A DNA stretch of 56,663 nucleotides from Owenia fusiformis (taxonomy: Eukaryota; Annelida; Polychaeta; Sabellida; Oweniidae): NCBI GenBank assembly GCA_903813345.2, contig CAIIXF020000702.1, forward strand, positions 1 through 56,663, written 5' to 3'. The translations under genes and the position numbers were made by a program. Position 1 is the stretch's first letter, and the number at the start of each line of letters is the position of its first letter. The notes under the pieces are model-generated. The model was not told where the DNA came from. It ran no database searches and saw only the letters and a program-made list of their open reading frames with translations. This document shows positions 38,794-49,319 of the stretch, piece after piece.

Positions 38794-40863
38794 CTAGACA
38801 TGTAAATTGAACAAGTTCAATTTAAGACTCCAGATTTAAACTTTGTTTAAGCTGAGTCATCCAGAACTTGTAAGCTGAGTCATTCAAAATAAGCTGAGTC
38901 AGCTAGAATATAGACATTTAGACAACTTTTAAGAAGGCTATCTTCGACTCTATTAGCTTAACATGGGGATATCATCATATCGACTTTTCGAGACTTCAAA
39001 CCGCTATACCTATCTAACCAGAAGTAAGTTCGAAATTTGATTTAAAGATTCTGATTCCTGAGAAAATTCTACCCTTAATTCATAACTCATACATTAAATT
39101 TGGAGAATTTTTTATTTTGACCTACATTTCGGACACCATATCTCAAAAGTGGGTCAAAAAACTTTCTGACGGCAGAAGGCTAACACTATAAGCACACTCT
39201 TTGCTACCTGTATACAAAATTTTTAAGCAAATCCTTAAAGTGTAATGTCAGAATCGCAAAAATAAGGAAAAACTATGAATTTGACCTAGATTTTGACCAA
39301 GGCATTTTTGCGTCCAAATTTTAAAGCTAGATAGCCTACGAGGTCCCCTCCTTTTATAGGCTTTCAGAATATTAAGCTGTACTCAGTCTATATCTGGTAT
39401 TTTACACTTCAAAAAATCCTTTTTCTCATTGACATAACATGGGGCACCAAATTTAGCGACTTTTGAGCTTTCAAAACGCCATAACTTTCGAACCGGAAGT
39501 CGGATCGAAATTTAATTTGCAGATTCAGATTCCTGACAAAATTTTACCCCTAATTCATAACTCATACGTTAAATTTGGAAATTTTTTATTTTGACCTACT
39601 TTTTGGACACGTCATAACTTCCGAACCGGAAGTCGGATCGAAATTTAGTTTGCAGATTCGGATTCCTGAGAAAATTCTACCCTTACTTCATAACTCATAC
39701 GTTGGATCTGGAGAACTTTTTATTTTGACCTACTTTACGGACACCATATCTCAAAAGTGGGTAAAAATACTTTCTGACGGCAAAAGGCTAACACTATGAG
39801 CACACTCTTTGCTACCTGTATACAAAATTTTGAAGCAAATTATTAAAGTGTAGTGTCAGAATCGTAAAAATAAGGAAAAACTATGAATTTGACCTAGATT
39901 TTGACCTAGGCATTTTGGTGTCCAAATTTTGAAGCTATGTAGCTTTTGAGGTCCCCTTGTTTTATAAGCATTCATTATGTTAAGCTGTACTCAGTCTACA
40001 TCTTGTATTTTACACTTCGAAAAAGTCTTTTTTCCCATTGACTTAACATAGGCACCAAATTTACCGATTTTTGAGATTTCAAAAGGCTATAACTTCCGAA
40101 CGGGATGTCGGATCAAATTTTTGTTTGCAGATTCGGATTCCTGAGATAATTCTACACTTATTTGATAACTCACACGTTGACTTTGGAGAACTTTTTATGT
40201 TCTGACCTACTTTTTGGACGCCATATCTCAAAATCGGTAAGAGTAATCAAAAAACGATTTGCCTTTCGGAATTAGCTTTTTTTCTAAGGAACATGATGAA
40301 AAAAACCCGGAGCAAAAATACCGAAGGACGACTGAGAAAACTTGTAAAATAGTGAAAACACACGATTTGACCTAGTTCTTGACCTTTGACCTAGATAAAC
40401 ATTTGACCTAATTTCCCAGAAACTAGGTCTCATTACCCAGCTGACTATGTTAGCAGATTTTAGTAAGTCCTTCTAGTTGCTGAGAAAACTGGCAAAGAAA
40501 GAATAATAATAATAATAATAATAAGAAAACTGGCAAAAGCAATAGACTCCAGATTTTCAATCTGGAGTCTAATAATAAGAAGAAGAAGAATACTGGCAAA
40601 AACAATAGACTCCAGATTTTCAATCTGGAGTCTAATAAGAAGAAGAAGAATACTGGCAAAAACAATAGACTCCAGATTTTCAATCTGGAGTCTAATAAGA
40701 AGAATAAGAAAACTGACGAAAACAATAGACTCCAGATTTCATCTGGAGTCTAATAAGAAGAAGAATACTGGCAAAAACAATAGACTCCAGATTTTCAATC
40801 TGGAGTCTAATAAGAAAACTGGCAAAAGCAATAGACTCCAGATTTTCATCTGGAGTCTAATAA
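38794..40863 (+). repeat. Hairpin-bounded module M6 (subfamily A)
   Basis: CTAG, palindrome 38803-38824, three perfect TGAGTCA words, two cassettes (39168 and 39776, spacing 608), A-type tail with DR1 at 40380. It ends in an (AAT)n tract and a cluster of six hairpins. Confidence 0.85.
40544..40858 (+). repeat. Six tandem terminal hairpins of M6
   Basis: Inverted repeats with AGACTCCAGAT/ATCTGGAGTCT stems at 40544-40570, 40607-40633, 40667-40693, 40727-40751, 40782-40808 and 40833-40858. Stems are 11-12 bp with 3-4-nt loops and the spacers are purine-rich. The minus-strand open frame rich in F and L across this block is an artefact of the repeat. Confidence 0.9.
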
Positions 40864-40910
40864 CTAGATTGGTAAATTGAACAAAGTTCAATTTAAGACT
40901 CCAGATTGAT

Positions 40911-41126
40911 TTACTTGAGTAGGTAGCTGAGTAAGTAACTGAGTAGCAAGCTGAGTAAGTAGATGATTAAGTAATTGAGTGAGTAGCTGAGTAGGTAGCT
41001 GAGAAGGAAGCTGAGTAAGCAGCTGAGTAGGTAGCTGAGTAAGTAGCTGAGTAAATAGCCGAGAAGTAGGTAGCTAAGTAGGTATGTAGGTAGGTAGGTA
41101 GGTAGGTAGGTAGGTAGGTAAGTAGG
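40911..41126 (+). repeat. GAGTAGGTAGCT minisatellite grading into (GTAG)n
   Basis: About 17 imperfect repeats of the GAGTARGTAGCT type followed by a clean (GTAG)n run near 41085-41120. It sits where other modules carry GCTGAGTCATCC repeats and shares the word GCTGAGT. Confidence 0.9.
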
Positions 41127-42004
41127 AATTTTTGACCGAAAGTCGGATTGAAATTTGGTTTGCAGATTCAGATTCCTGGGAAAATTCTACCCTTATTTCA
41201 TAACTCATACATTAAATTTGGAGATTTTTTTATTTTGACCCACTTTTAGGACGCCATATCTCAAAAATGGGTCAAAATACTTTCTGACGGCAAAAGGCTA
41301 TCACTATTAGCACACTCTTTTCTACCTGTATACAAAATCTTGAAGAAAATCCTAAAAGTGTAGTGCCAGAATCGTAAAAATAAGGAAAAACTATGAATTT
41401 GACCTAGATTTTGACCTAGGCATTTTGGTGTCTAAATATTGAAACTAGGTAGCTTTTGAGGTCCCCTTCTTTTATAGGAATTCATTATCTTAAGCTGTAC
41501 TCAGTCTATATCTCGTATTTTACACTTCAAAAAAATATTTTTTCCTTGACTTTCTATCAGGATACCATCAGATCGATTTTTCTCGAAATTTCAAAACGCC
41601 ATAACTTCCAAACCGGAAGTCGGATCGAAATTGGGTTTGGAGATTTGGATTCCAGAGAAAATTCTACTCTTAATTCATAACTTATATGTTAAATTTGGTG
41701 AATTTTTATTTTGACCTACTTTTTGGACACGCCATAACTTCTAAACCGGAAGTCGGATTGAAATTTGGTTTGCAGATTCGGATTCCTTGGAAAATTCTAC
41801 CCTTAATTCATAGCTCATACGTTAAATTTGGAGAACTTTTCATTTTGACCTACTTTTCGGACACCATATCTCGAAAGTGGGTCAAAATACTTTCTGACGG
41901 CAAAAGGCTAACACTATTAGCACACTCTTGGCTACCTGTATACAAAATTTTGAAGCAAATTATTAAAGTGTAGTGTCAGAATCGCAAAAATAAGAAAATA
42001 CTAT

Positions 42005-42938
42005 TGTCACATGTTATAGTTGATTTATGTTATATTGTTTCAAATAAGTGCAGTTTACCTTATCCTTTGAGTGAATTTAAATTGTCCATAGTCCTTTATG
42101 TAGAAATTAACAGTTGATTAGTTTTATTGTACTTTAATCCTTTGACATAAACTCATGTTGTTACACTGAGTAGAGTATAGAGTAATATAGTGACCTAGCT
42201 GAGTTATGAAATCAAGAGAACAGACTGAGTGAGATGTGAAAGTGAAGGAAGAAACTATTTCAACAAGTTTAGGAGAACTTTGGATTTTGCAAATATGAAT
42301 TACATGATGTGTAGAATGGAACACTATGAACATATCAGTTATCTGGAATAACCTTTTGATGTCGTGCCATGTATATATTTATGTCGTATGCTGAGACTGT
42401 CTTCTGTGTATTAGTGCATATGGAGAGTGATTCGAACATCCTGCATTTGTGTTGTACTTAGCTATGGGATACACGCACCCTTAGTTTTCCACTGACGGAA
42501 TAGTGGACTACTGTGTTTGTGTTAGGTATTGCGCAGGATGAGGATTCCTGCCATACTTGTGAAGCCGTGTAGCTCCATGGGAGTACTTGAAAACTTGTGA
42601 CGTAATACAAGTTTTGTGTAATGGATAACCGAAGAAATCTATGTGTAACATTTACTTCGTTTGTGACTGGATTTGTGTACCAGGCATTTATTTCCTTTTA
42701 TGGATTAAACTATATGTGTCTGACTTAATGGATATAATACCGTCTTTAGGTTCCAGGACTGTAGTTGTGGTGTTACATAACCACTTATGTGTTTTTATCA
42801 AGATATTCACCTTTTATTCCTTCACCTTGTGATTTTTAATATATTTTTAATTCTCAATAGAATATAAAATTAATTATCTTACATTAAGAATGTGATATCT
42901 GTTATCTTTGTATTGAAAAGAACCTTTACTCCGTGACA
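42005..42938 (+). repeat. 5' LTR
   Basis: 934 bp, TG...CA. A TATA-like word GTATATATTT lies at 42371-42380. The 63- and 69-codon open frames recur identically in both LTRs and show no known domain. Confidence 0.93.
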
Positions 42939-42939
42939 A

Positions 42940-42953
42940 TGGGGGCTCGTCCG
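42940..42953 (+). other. Primer binding site, tRNA-Pro type
   Basis: TGGGGGCTCGTCCG matches the first 14 positions of the classical tRNA-Pro primer site known from gammaretroviruses; the match stops at the fifteenth base. It begins one base after the LTR end. Confidence 0.85.
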
Positions 42954-43168
42954 TGCCAAAAAGATAGTAGATGTGTTTAATTATGTCATAGATATTATGT
43001 ATTTAGTTTTAGTGTTGTTTTATTTTGTAAGATAGCAAGTTATTTATGTGTACTATCAGTTTGTAATATTTTACATTCATTTTAAACATAACTCAATAAT
43101 GTAATTCTTAATTTGGTCAGAATTAATTCATGTTTTCAACATTACTTAATTCTCAAACATGGGGGTAA
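42954..43168 (+). other. Non-coding interior of the LTR element
   Basis: AT-rich, no open frame. A short G-run CATGGGGGTAA (43158-43168) directly before the 3' LTR is the only candidate polypurine tract and is weak. Confidence 0.7.
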
Positions 43169-44102
43169 TGTCACATGTTATAGTTGATTTATGTTATATT
43201 GTTTCAAATAAGTGCAGTTTACCTTATCCTTTGAGTGAATTTAAATTGTCCATAGTCCTTTATGTAGAAATTAACAGTTGATTAGTTTTATTGTACTTTA
43301 ATCCTTTGACATAAACTCATGTTGTTACACTGAGTAGAGTATAGAGTAATATAGTGACCTAGCTGAGTTATGAAATCAAGAGAACAGACTGAGTGAGATG
43401 TGAAAGTGAAGGAAGAAACTATTTCAACAAGTTTAGGAGAACTTTGGATTTTGCAAATATGAATTACATGATGTGTAGAATGGAACACTATGAACATATC
43501 AGTTATCTGGAATAACCTTTTGATGTCGTGCCATGTATATATTTATGTCGTATGCTGAGACTGTCTTCTGTGTATTAGTGCATATGGAGAGTGATTCGAA
43601 CATCCTGCATTTGTGTTGTACTTAGCTATGGGATACACGCACCCTTAGTTTTCCACTGACGGAATAGTGGACTACTGTGTTTGTGTTAGGTATTGCGCAG
43701 GATGAGGATTCCTGCCATACTTGTGAAGCCGTGTAGCTCCATGGGAGTACTTGAAAACTTGTGACGTAATACAAGTTTTGTGTAATGGATAACCGAAGAA
43801 ATCTATGTGTAACATTTACTTCGTTTGTGACTGGATTTGTGTACCAGGCATTTATTTCCTTTTATGGATTAAACTATATGTGTCTGACTTAATGGATATA
43901 ATACCGTCTTTAGGTTCCAGGACTGTAGTTGTGGTGTTACATAACCACTTATGTGTTTTTATCAAGATATTCACCTTTTATTCCTTCACCTTGTGATTTT
44001 TAATATATTTTTAATTCTCAATAGAATATAAAATTAATTATCTTACATTAAGAATGTGATATCTGTTATCTTTGTATTGAAAAGAACCTTTACTCCGTGA
44101 CA
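43169..44102 (+). repeat. 3' LTR
   Basis: 934 bp, offset 1164 bp from the 5' LTR with no indel; I see no substitution. The TATA-like word is at 43535-43544. Confidence 0.93.
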
Positions 44103-44741
44103 ACTATAAATTTGACCTAGATTTTGACCTAGGCATTTTGCTGTCCAAATTTTAAAGCTAGATAGCCTTCGAGGTCCCCTTCTTTTAAAGACTTTCATTA
44201 TGTTAAGCTATACTCAGTCTATATCTCGTATTTTACACTTAGAAGAAATCTTTTTCCCCATTGACTTAACATGGGGCACCAAATTTAGCGATTTTGAGAT
44301 TTCAAAACGCTATAACTTCCGAACCGGAAGTCGGATCGAAATTTTGTTTGCAGATTCGGATTCCTGAGATAATTCTACACTTATTTGATAATTTACACGT
44401 TGAAATTGGAGAACTTTTTATGTTCTGACCTACTTTTCGGACGTCATTTCTCAAAATCGGTAAGAGTAATCAAAAAACGATTTGCCTTTCGGAATTAGCT
44501 TTTTTTCTAAGGAACATGATGAAAAAAACCCGGAGCAAAAATACCGAAGGACGACTGAGAAAACTTGTAAAATAGTGAAAAACCACGATTTGACCTAGTT
44601 CTTGACCTTTGACCTAGATAAACATTTGACCTAATTTCCCAGAAACTAGGTTTCATTACCTAGTTGACTATGTTAGCAGATTTAAGTAAGTCCTTCTAGT
44701 TGCTGAGAAAAAGTGTTCAGAAAGAAAGAAAGAAAGAATAA

Positions 44742-46622
44742 CTAGACATGTAAATTGAACAAGTTCAATTTAAGACTCCAGATTTCACATTTTTTTTAAG
44801 CTGAGTCATCCAGAACTTGTAAGCTGAGTCATTCAGAATAAGCTGAGTCAGCTAGAATATAGACATTTAGACAACTTTTAAGAAGGCTATCTTCGACTCT
44901 ATTAGCTTAACATGGGGATATCATCATATCGACTTTTCGAGACTTCAAACCGCTATAACTATCTAACCAGAAGTGAGATCGAAATTTGGTTTAAAGATTC
45001 TGATTCCTGAGAAAATTCTACCCTTAATTCATAACTCATACGTTAAATTTGGATAATTTTTTATTTTGACCTACATTTCGGACACCATATCTCAAAAGTG
45101 GGTCAAAAAACTTTTTGACGGCAGAAGGCTAACACTATAAGCACACTCTTTGCTACCTGTATACAAAATTTTGAAGCAAATCCTTAAAGTGTAATGTCAG
45201 AATCGCAAAAATAAGGAAAAACTATGAATTTGACCTAGATTTTGACCAAGGCATTTTTGCGTCCAAATTTTAAAGCTAGATAGCCTTCGAGGTCCCCTCC
45301 TTTTATAGGCTTTCAGAATATTAAGCTGTACTCAGTCTTTATCTGGTATTTTACACTTCAAAAAATCCTTTTTCTCATTGACATAACATGGGGCACCAAA
45401 TTTAGCGAATTTTGAGCTTTCAAAACCCCATAACTTTCGAACCGGAAGTCGGACCGTAATTTGGTTTGCAGATTTGGATTCCTGACGAAATTCTTCCCCT
45501 AATTCATAAATCATACGTTAAATTTGGAATTTTTTTATTTTGACCTACTTTTTGGACACGCCATAACTTCCGAACCGGTAGTCGGATCGAAATTTGGTTT
45601 GCAGATTCGGATTCCTGAGAAGATTCTACCCTTAATTCATAACTCATACGTTGAATCTGGAGAACTTTTTATTTTGACCTACTTTTCGGACACCATATCT
45701 CAAAAGTGGGTCAAAATACTTTCTGACGGCAAAAGGCTAACACTATTAGCACACTCTTTGCTACCTGTTTACAAAATTGTGAAGCAAATTATTAAAGTGT
45801 AGTGTCAGAATCGTAAAAATGAGGAAAAACTATGAATTTGACCTAGATTTTGACCTAGGCATTTTGGTGTCCAAATTTTGAAGCTATGTAGCTTTTGAGG
45901 TCCCCTTCTTTTGTAGGCATTCATTATGTTAAGCTGTACTCAGTCTATATCTTGTATTTTACACTTCGAAAAAGTCTTTTTTCCCATTGGCTTAACATGG
46001 GCACCAAATTTAGCGATTTTTGAGATTTCAAAACGCAATAACTTCCGAACCGGAAGTCGGATCGAAATTTTGTTTGCAGATTCGGATTCCTGAGATAATT
46101 CTACACTTATATGATGATTCACACGTTGAATTTGGAGAACTTTTTATGTTCTGACCTACTTTTCGGACACCATATCTCAAAATCGGTAAGAGTAATCAAA
46201 AAACGGTTTACCATTCGTAATAAACTTTTTCTAAGGAACATGATGAAAAAAACCCGGAGTGAAAATACCGAAGGACGACTGAGAAAACTTGTAAAATAGT
46301 GAAAAACCACGATTTGACCTAGTTCTTGACCTTTGACCTAGATAAAAAGTTGACCTAATTTCCCAGAAACTAGGCCTCATTACCTAGTTGACTGTGTTAG
46401 CAGATTTAAGTAAGTCCTTCTAGTTACCGAGAAAACGTGACAAGAGAGAAAGAATAATAATAATAAGAAAACCGGCAAAAGCAATAGACTCCAGATTTTC
46501 AATCTGGAGTCTAATAATAAGAAAACTGGCAAAAGCAATAGACTCCAGATGAAATCTGGAGTCTAATAATAAGAAAACTGGCAAAAGCAATAGACTCCAG
46601 ATTTTCATCTGGAGTCTAATAA
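44742..46622 (+). repeat. Hairpin-bounded module M8 (subfamily A)
   Basis: CTAG, palindrome 44751-44772, three perfect TGAGTCA words, two cassettes (45117 and 45725, spacing 608), A-type tail with DR1 at 46327. It ends with an AAT microsatellite and three hairpins, then AATAAT. It is the last module; single-copy DNA follows, with no CTAG at the junction. Confidence 0.85.
46486..46617 (+). repeat. Three tandem terminal hairpins of M8
   Basis: Inverted repeats at 46486-46512, 46540-46564 and 46592-46617 with the same stem as in M4 and M6. The order of loop variants in copies two and three (GAA, then TTTC) equals copies two and three of M4. Confidence 0.9.
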
Positions 46623-47153
46623 TGTCACAATTAATATGACACAAATGGTATATCACATCAAATGTGCAAATATAAAGTATCGATCAATCGATTCAGGTCA
46701 TGCTTAAAATTAAAAGATTGTACGTTTTTTCATCATTTTTCTACAAAATGGCTAAAGAAAAATGCTTCAAAAGCAACTTTTACACTTATGAAATCCCATA
46801 CAACTTTGTAAATCCAAAGATTATACTGTTATGTTTCATTAATTAATAACATATTTGGATAAGATGTAGGGATGTGTAGGATGCAAATGGATTTTGACGG
46901 ACACACAAAGACTTCCTGGTGTGGCATCTCTACCCCTGTACACTTTATGGCCCTAATAAGTGGCCCATTCATCAATACAGTGCTGAATATAGGTCAACAA
47001 AATACTAGTGTACATGTCAACAATAAAAGCAGAATATTCATTTGAAAAATCAGATGAATTTATTTTGTTCATGGGGAGATTATAATGGAGGGCGCACTAG
47101 ATCATTTAATTGTGGTTGAATATGAAATAAAGCAAAAATAAAAAACAAAATGT
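46623..47153. other. AT-rich DNA, nothing recognised
   Basis: No open frame, repeat or RNA gene that I can support. Confidence 0.6.
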
Positions 47154-47225
47154 TTTGATGCGACTAGATTCGAACCCAGGCCTAACGGACACTAGTCCGG
47201 ATGCTATCCATTACACCATAGAAAC
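47154..47225 (-). pseudogene. tRNA-like sequence (pseudo-tRNA or SINE head)
   Basis: On the minus strand a Pol III A-box-like TGGTGTAATGGATAGC is followed about 30 nt later by a B-box-like GGGTTCGAATCT, at tRNA spacing. The D-arm fits. The acceptor ends pair poorly, the T stem is broken, and the anticodon region folds best as CGGAC-TAGT-GTCCG with only a 4-nt loop. This argues against a working tRNA. It could be a decayed tRNA gene or the 5' part of a tRNA-derived SINE. Confidence 0.55.
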
Positions 47226-48080
47226 ATGACCCTCAGTCACAGGCACCACATGAATATAGGTCCACGTCCACTGACATGGTTTCAGACGTGTAGCTTTAAC
47301 AGAAAACTTTCTTAAACGTGTACTTGAGCGTGGACTTACGCGTTCAGGTTCACGGTTTACATTTATACGTGTAGCTTAACCTCTCTATTGTTACGTACAC
47401 GAACCGAGTTAGAAGTAAGGCATCACATCGACGATTTTTACTGGGGAGAAACGTGATGCAAAAACACAGTGTTTTGGCATCAAGATGGCCAAGCTTCAGG
47501 TCCAGGTGATGGGTCTTCGAAAGATATTTTGTTTTCCCCATTTAAACCCATTTCTTGGACGAGTTTCTCAATAATTGTATACGGCACTTAAGACACGATC
47601 TATAATGTTAAAAATGTTCTTAGTTTAGATCTAGCATCATCAAAAAATGAAAAATTCACTGTTTTAGTTCCTCGATTTTGATGCAAAAACACCACACATA
47701 AGCTGCAAAAACACTTTTTAATATTATGTCCAGTGATGCACAAACACCAATTAATGGCAGATTGTTGAACCACATTATGGGCATTCATAGACTATTCAGT
47801 CAATATGGTACAACGAAAATGGGACTTCTGCGCATGTTAAAATTTTTCGTCAAAACTCAACTTTTGTTCAAGTTGATACGATTGTCTTTCGAACTAGAGA
47901 CTTACCTCATTCGAAAGATCATAAAAGACTTTATCTTTACTGAAAATCTTAGATCCAAACATAGTAGAATACGCCGTCAGTCCGCATTTGATTTTTTGAA
48001 GTGAGTTTCGTAGATCGTCAGATTTCTCCGACTGATATCGGGTTATCTCAAACTGGTTCGTTTATAAATACGAATTTCTT
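47226..48080. other. Single-copy AT-rich DNA, no gene recognised
   Basis: Open frames of 62-92 codons on both strands (for example 47726-48004) lack domains, compositional coding signal or convincing splice context and are probably chance. Confidence 0.55.
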
Positions 48081-48092
48081 TACCGTTGTAAG

Positions 48093-48153
48093 GCGCATGC
48101 GCAAAATTGATTTATAAACCTTATTGGTTGATGGTTTTCCTCCTGCGCATGCG
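48093..48153. promoter_or_regulatory. Candidate TATA-less promoter: two NRF-1-type palindromes around an inverted CCAAT box
   Basis: GCGCATGCGC at 48093-48102 and TGCGCATGCG at 48144-48153 match the known NRF-1 (alpha-PAL) palindrome. ATTGG at 48123-48127 lies between them. The surrounding DNA is AT-rich and CpG-poor, so the pairing stands out. No adjacent gene is identified. Confidence 0.35.
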
Positions 48154-48528
48154 TGAAGTCTGATGAACACTTATGACGAAGACCGGAGCAAACATTACTA
48201 GCTCTCGAACGAAATTCCAAGATTCAGGTCATTTCGCCGTGTTTGCTAAGCGTGTATACGTGAATGACAAGCTGTTTTGAGTAGATCGGGTACCTGTTTT
48301 AGACACAACATTGATTTAGCTTGACATTGATGTGCACATTGGCACTTTTGAGCATGTTAATACAAGTTTTTACACGCTTAGCACGAGACGGGTTTTCGAA
48401 AAATCTGTTATCTGATTCACTCGATTATCGTATGGATATGTATTTCTGCTGACATTTCAACACCACATCACATAGAATTACGATGCAGAATGATAATAAA
48501 ACACAAAACAACTACTAAATTCCACTTG

Positions 48529-48603
48529 TTATTTCACAGGAGGTAAAAATGCAAACTGCCTAGATTCTTTGTAAGGGTCGTCAGACATCGGATTGGCCGC
48601 CAT
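48529..48603 (-). CDS. Candidate first coding exon, short and uncertain
   Basis: On the minus strand the sequence AAATATGGCGGCC puts an ATG in good context (A at -3, G at +4) and resembles the TISU/YY1 element (SAASATGGCGGC) that overlaps start codons of many short-5'UTR animal genes. The frame reads 24 residues starting MAANPMSDDPYKES and then meets TAA. A weak donor GTGAAA lies just before the stop. Upstream on the same strand is an NRF-1-like TGCGCATGC (48636-48644); a CCAAT box (ATTGG on the plus strand, 48592-48596) overlaps the first codons. I recognise no protein and found no second exon, so this may be chance. Confidence 0.2.
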   Translation of the reverse strand: MAANPMSDDPYKESRQFAFLPPVK

Positions 48604-48644
48604 ATTTGAAATGAAAATATCACTAAATAGAGGTCTGCGCATGC

Positions 48645-49319
48645 CTCAACATTTCGACTGTATTAATTAATCAATCGTATCATTTCAAAGAACATAAATC
48701 CTTAGGAACAGATTTGAAATGCTACTGTAAACTAGGGCAACCGAGTCAATTAATATCATTTAACACCTTTCAGGCAATCATGGCTCGGAGAACATGAGAT
48801 TTCTGAGACGGATACTAGATGAAAAGACAAGGAGCTTTATATAAATCACACCACTTTGGTCTGAAATTTTCGCGCCTCATTGAGCAAAAATGAGGACCGG
48901 GGTAACAGGAATGATGGTCCCCTACTCTAGGAATGATTTCCCCCCGAACCCTTCCCCCTAGGAACGCCACTCCTACGCACGAATATACATATTATTGAGA
49001 CCGGAGTTTCTAAAGATATTGGTCCAGAGGAGACAATTGTCAAAACACAGTGATAATACCTTTAATCCCAGTACGCATTGTGTTTTATATAGTGCCACAG
49101 GGGCGATTCAAACTCAGGGGACAACCATATCTGTCGCATCAGGAGCAGAGTAAATAGAGCTTAAACTTCAGCCTGTCAGGCAGCATTTCATATCATTGTC
49201 GCATTTACATGCGTGATTAAGCAAATGACATATTTGGTACGTATTTACTTTGGAACAAACTCAGTTAACAGATTGTGAGATATTTTGAAAATATTGTACC
49301 GCTTAACCTTAGTCGCACA
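48645..49319. other. Single-copy DNA, nothing recognised
   Basis: No supported gene or repeat. Confidence 0.5.

Larger units (their letters stand above)
42005..44102 (+). mobile_element. Minimal non-autonomous LTR retrotransposon
   Basis: Two 934-bp direct repeats, apparently identical, each starting TGTCACATG and ending CCGTGACA (TG...CA termini), flank a 230-bp interior. A primer binding site for tRNA-Pro lies one base after the 5' LTR, and ACTAT is duplicated at 42000-42004 and 44103-44107. Removing the element plus one ACTAT restores the module sequence. There is no gag or pol frame, so mobilisation would need proteins from elsewhere. It resembles a TRIM-type element in having a tiny interior, but its LTRs are much longer than is usual for TRIMs. 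LTR identity indicates a recent insertion. The parental superfamily cannot be decided; 5-bp duplications fit Ty3/Gypsy or related groups. Confidence 0.93.
40864..44741 (+). repeat. Hairpin-bounded module M7 (variant C, split by an LTR element)
   Basis: CTAG, palindrome 40873-40895, then a GCTGAGTA minisatellite in place of the usual head. Two cassettes (41286 and 41896, spacing 610). The second cassette is interrupted at 42005-44102 by the LTR element and resumes at 44103 with the expected AAATTTGACCTAG sequence. A-type tail with DR1 at 44603 and an (AAAG)n tract. Confidence 0.8.

Noticed and set aside
40450-40725. Minus-strand F/L-rich frame across the hairpin cluster
   Set aside because: Generated by purine-rich microsatellite and hairpin repeats; low complexity.
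40544-40858. CRISPR array
   Set aside because: Regular hairpin repeats with short spacers, but the spacers are themselves repeated microsatellite text, the DNA is eukaryotic and there are no cas genes.
42124-42333. Minus-strand 69-codon frame in the LTR
   Set aside because: Identical in both LTRs because the LTRs are identical; no domain, wrong strand for the element.
47726-48004. 92-codon plus-strand frame
   Set aside because: No domain; AT-rich composition typical of chance frames.
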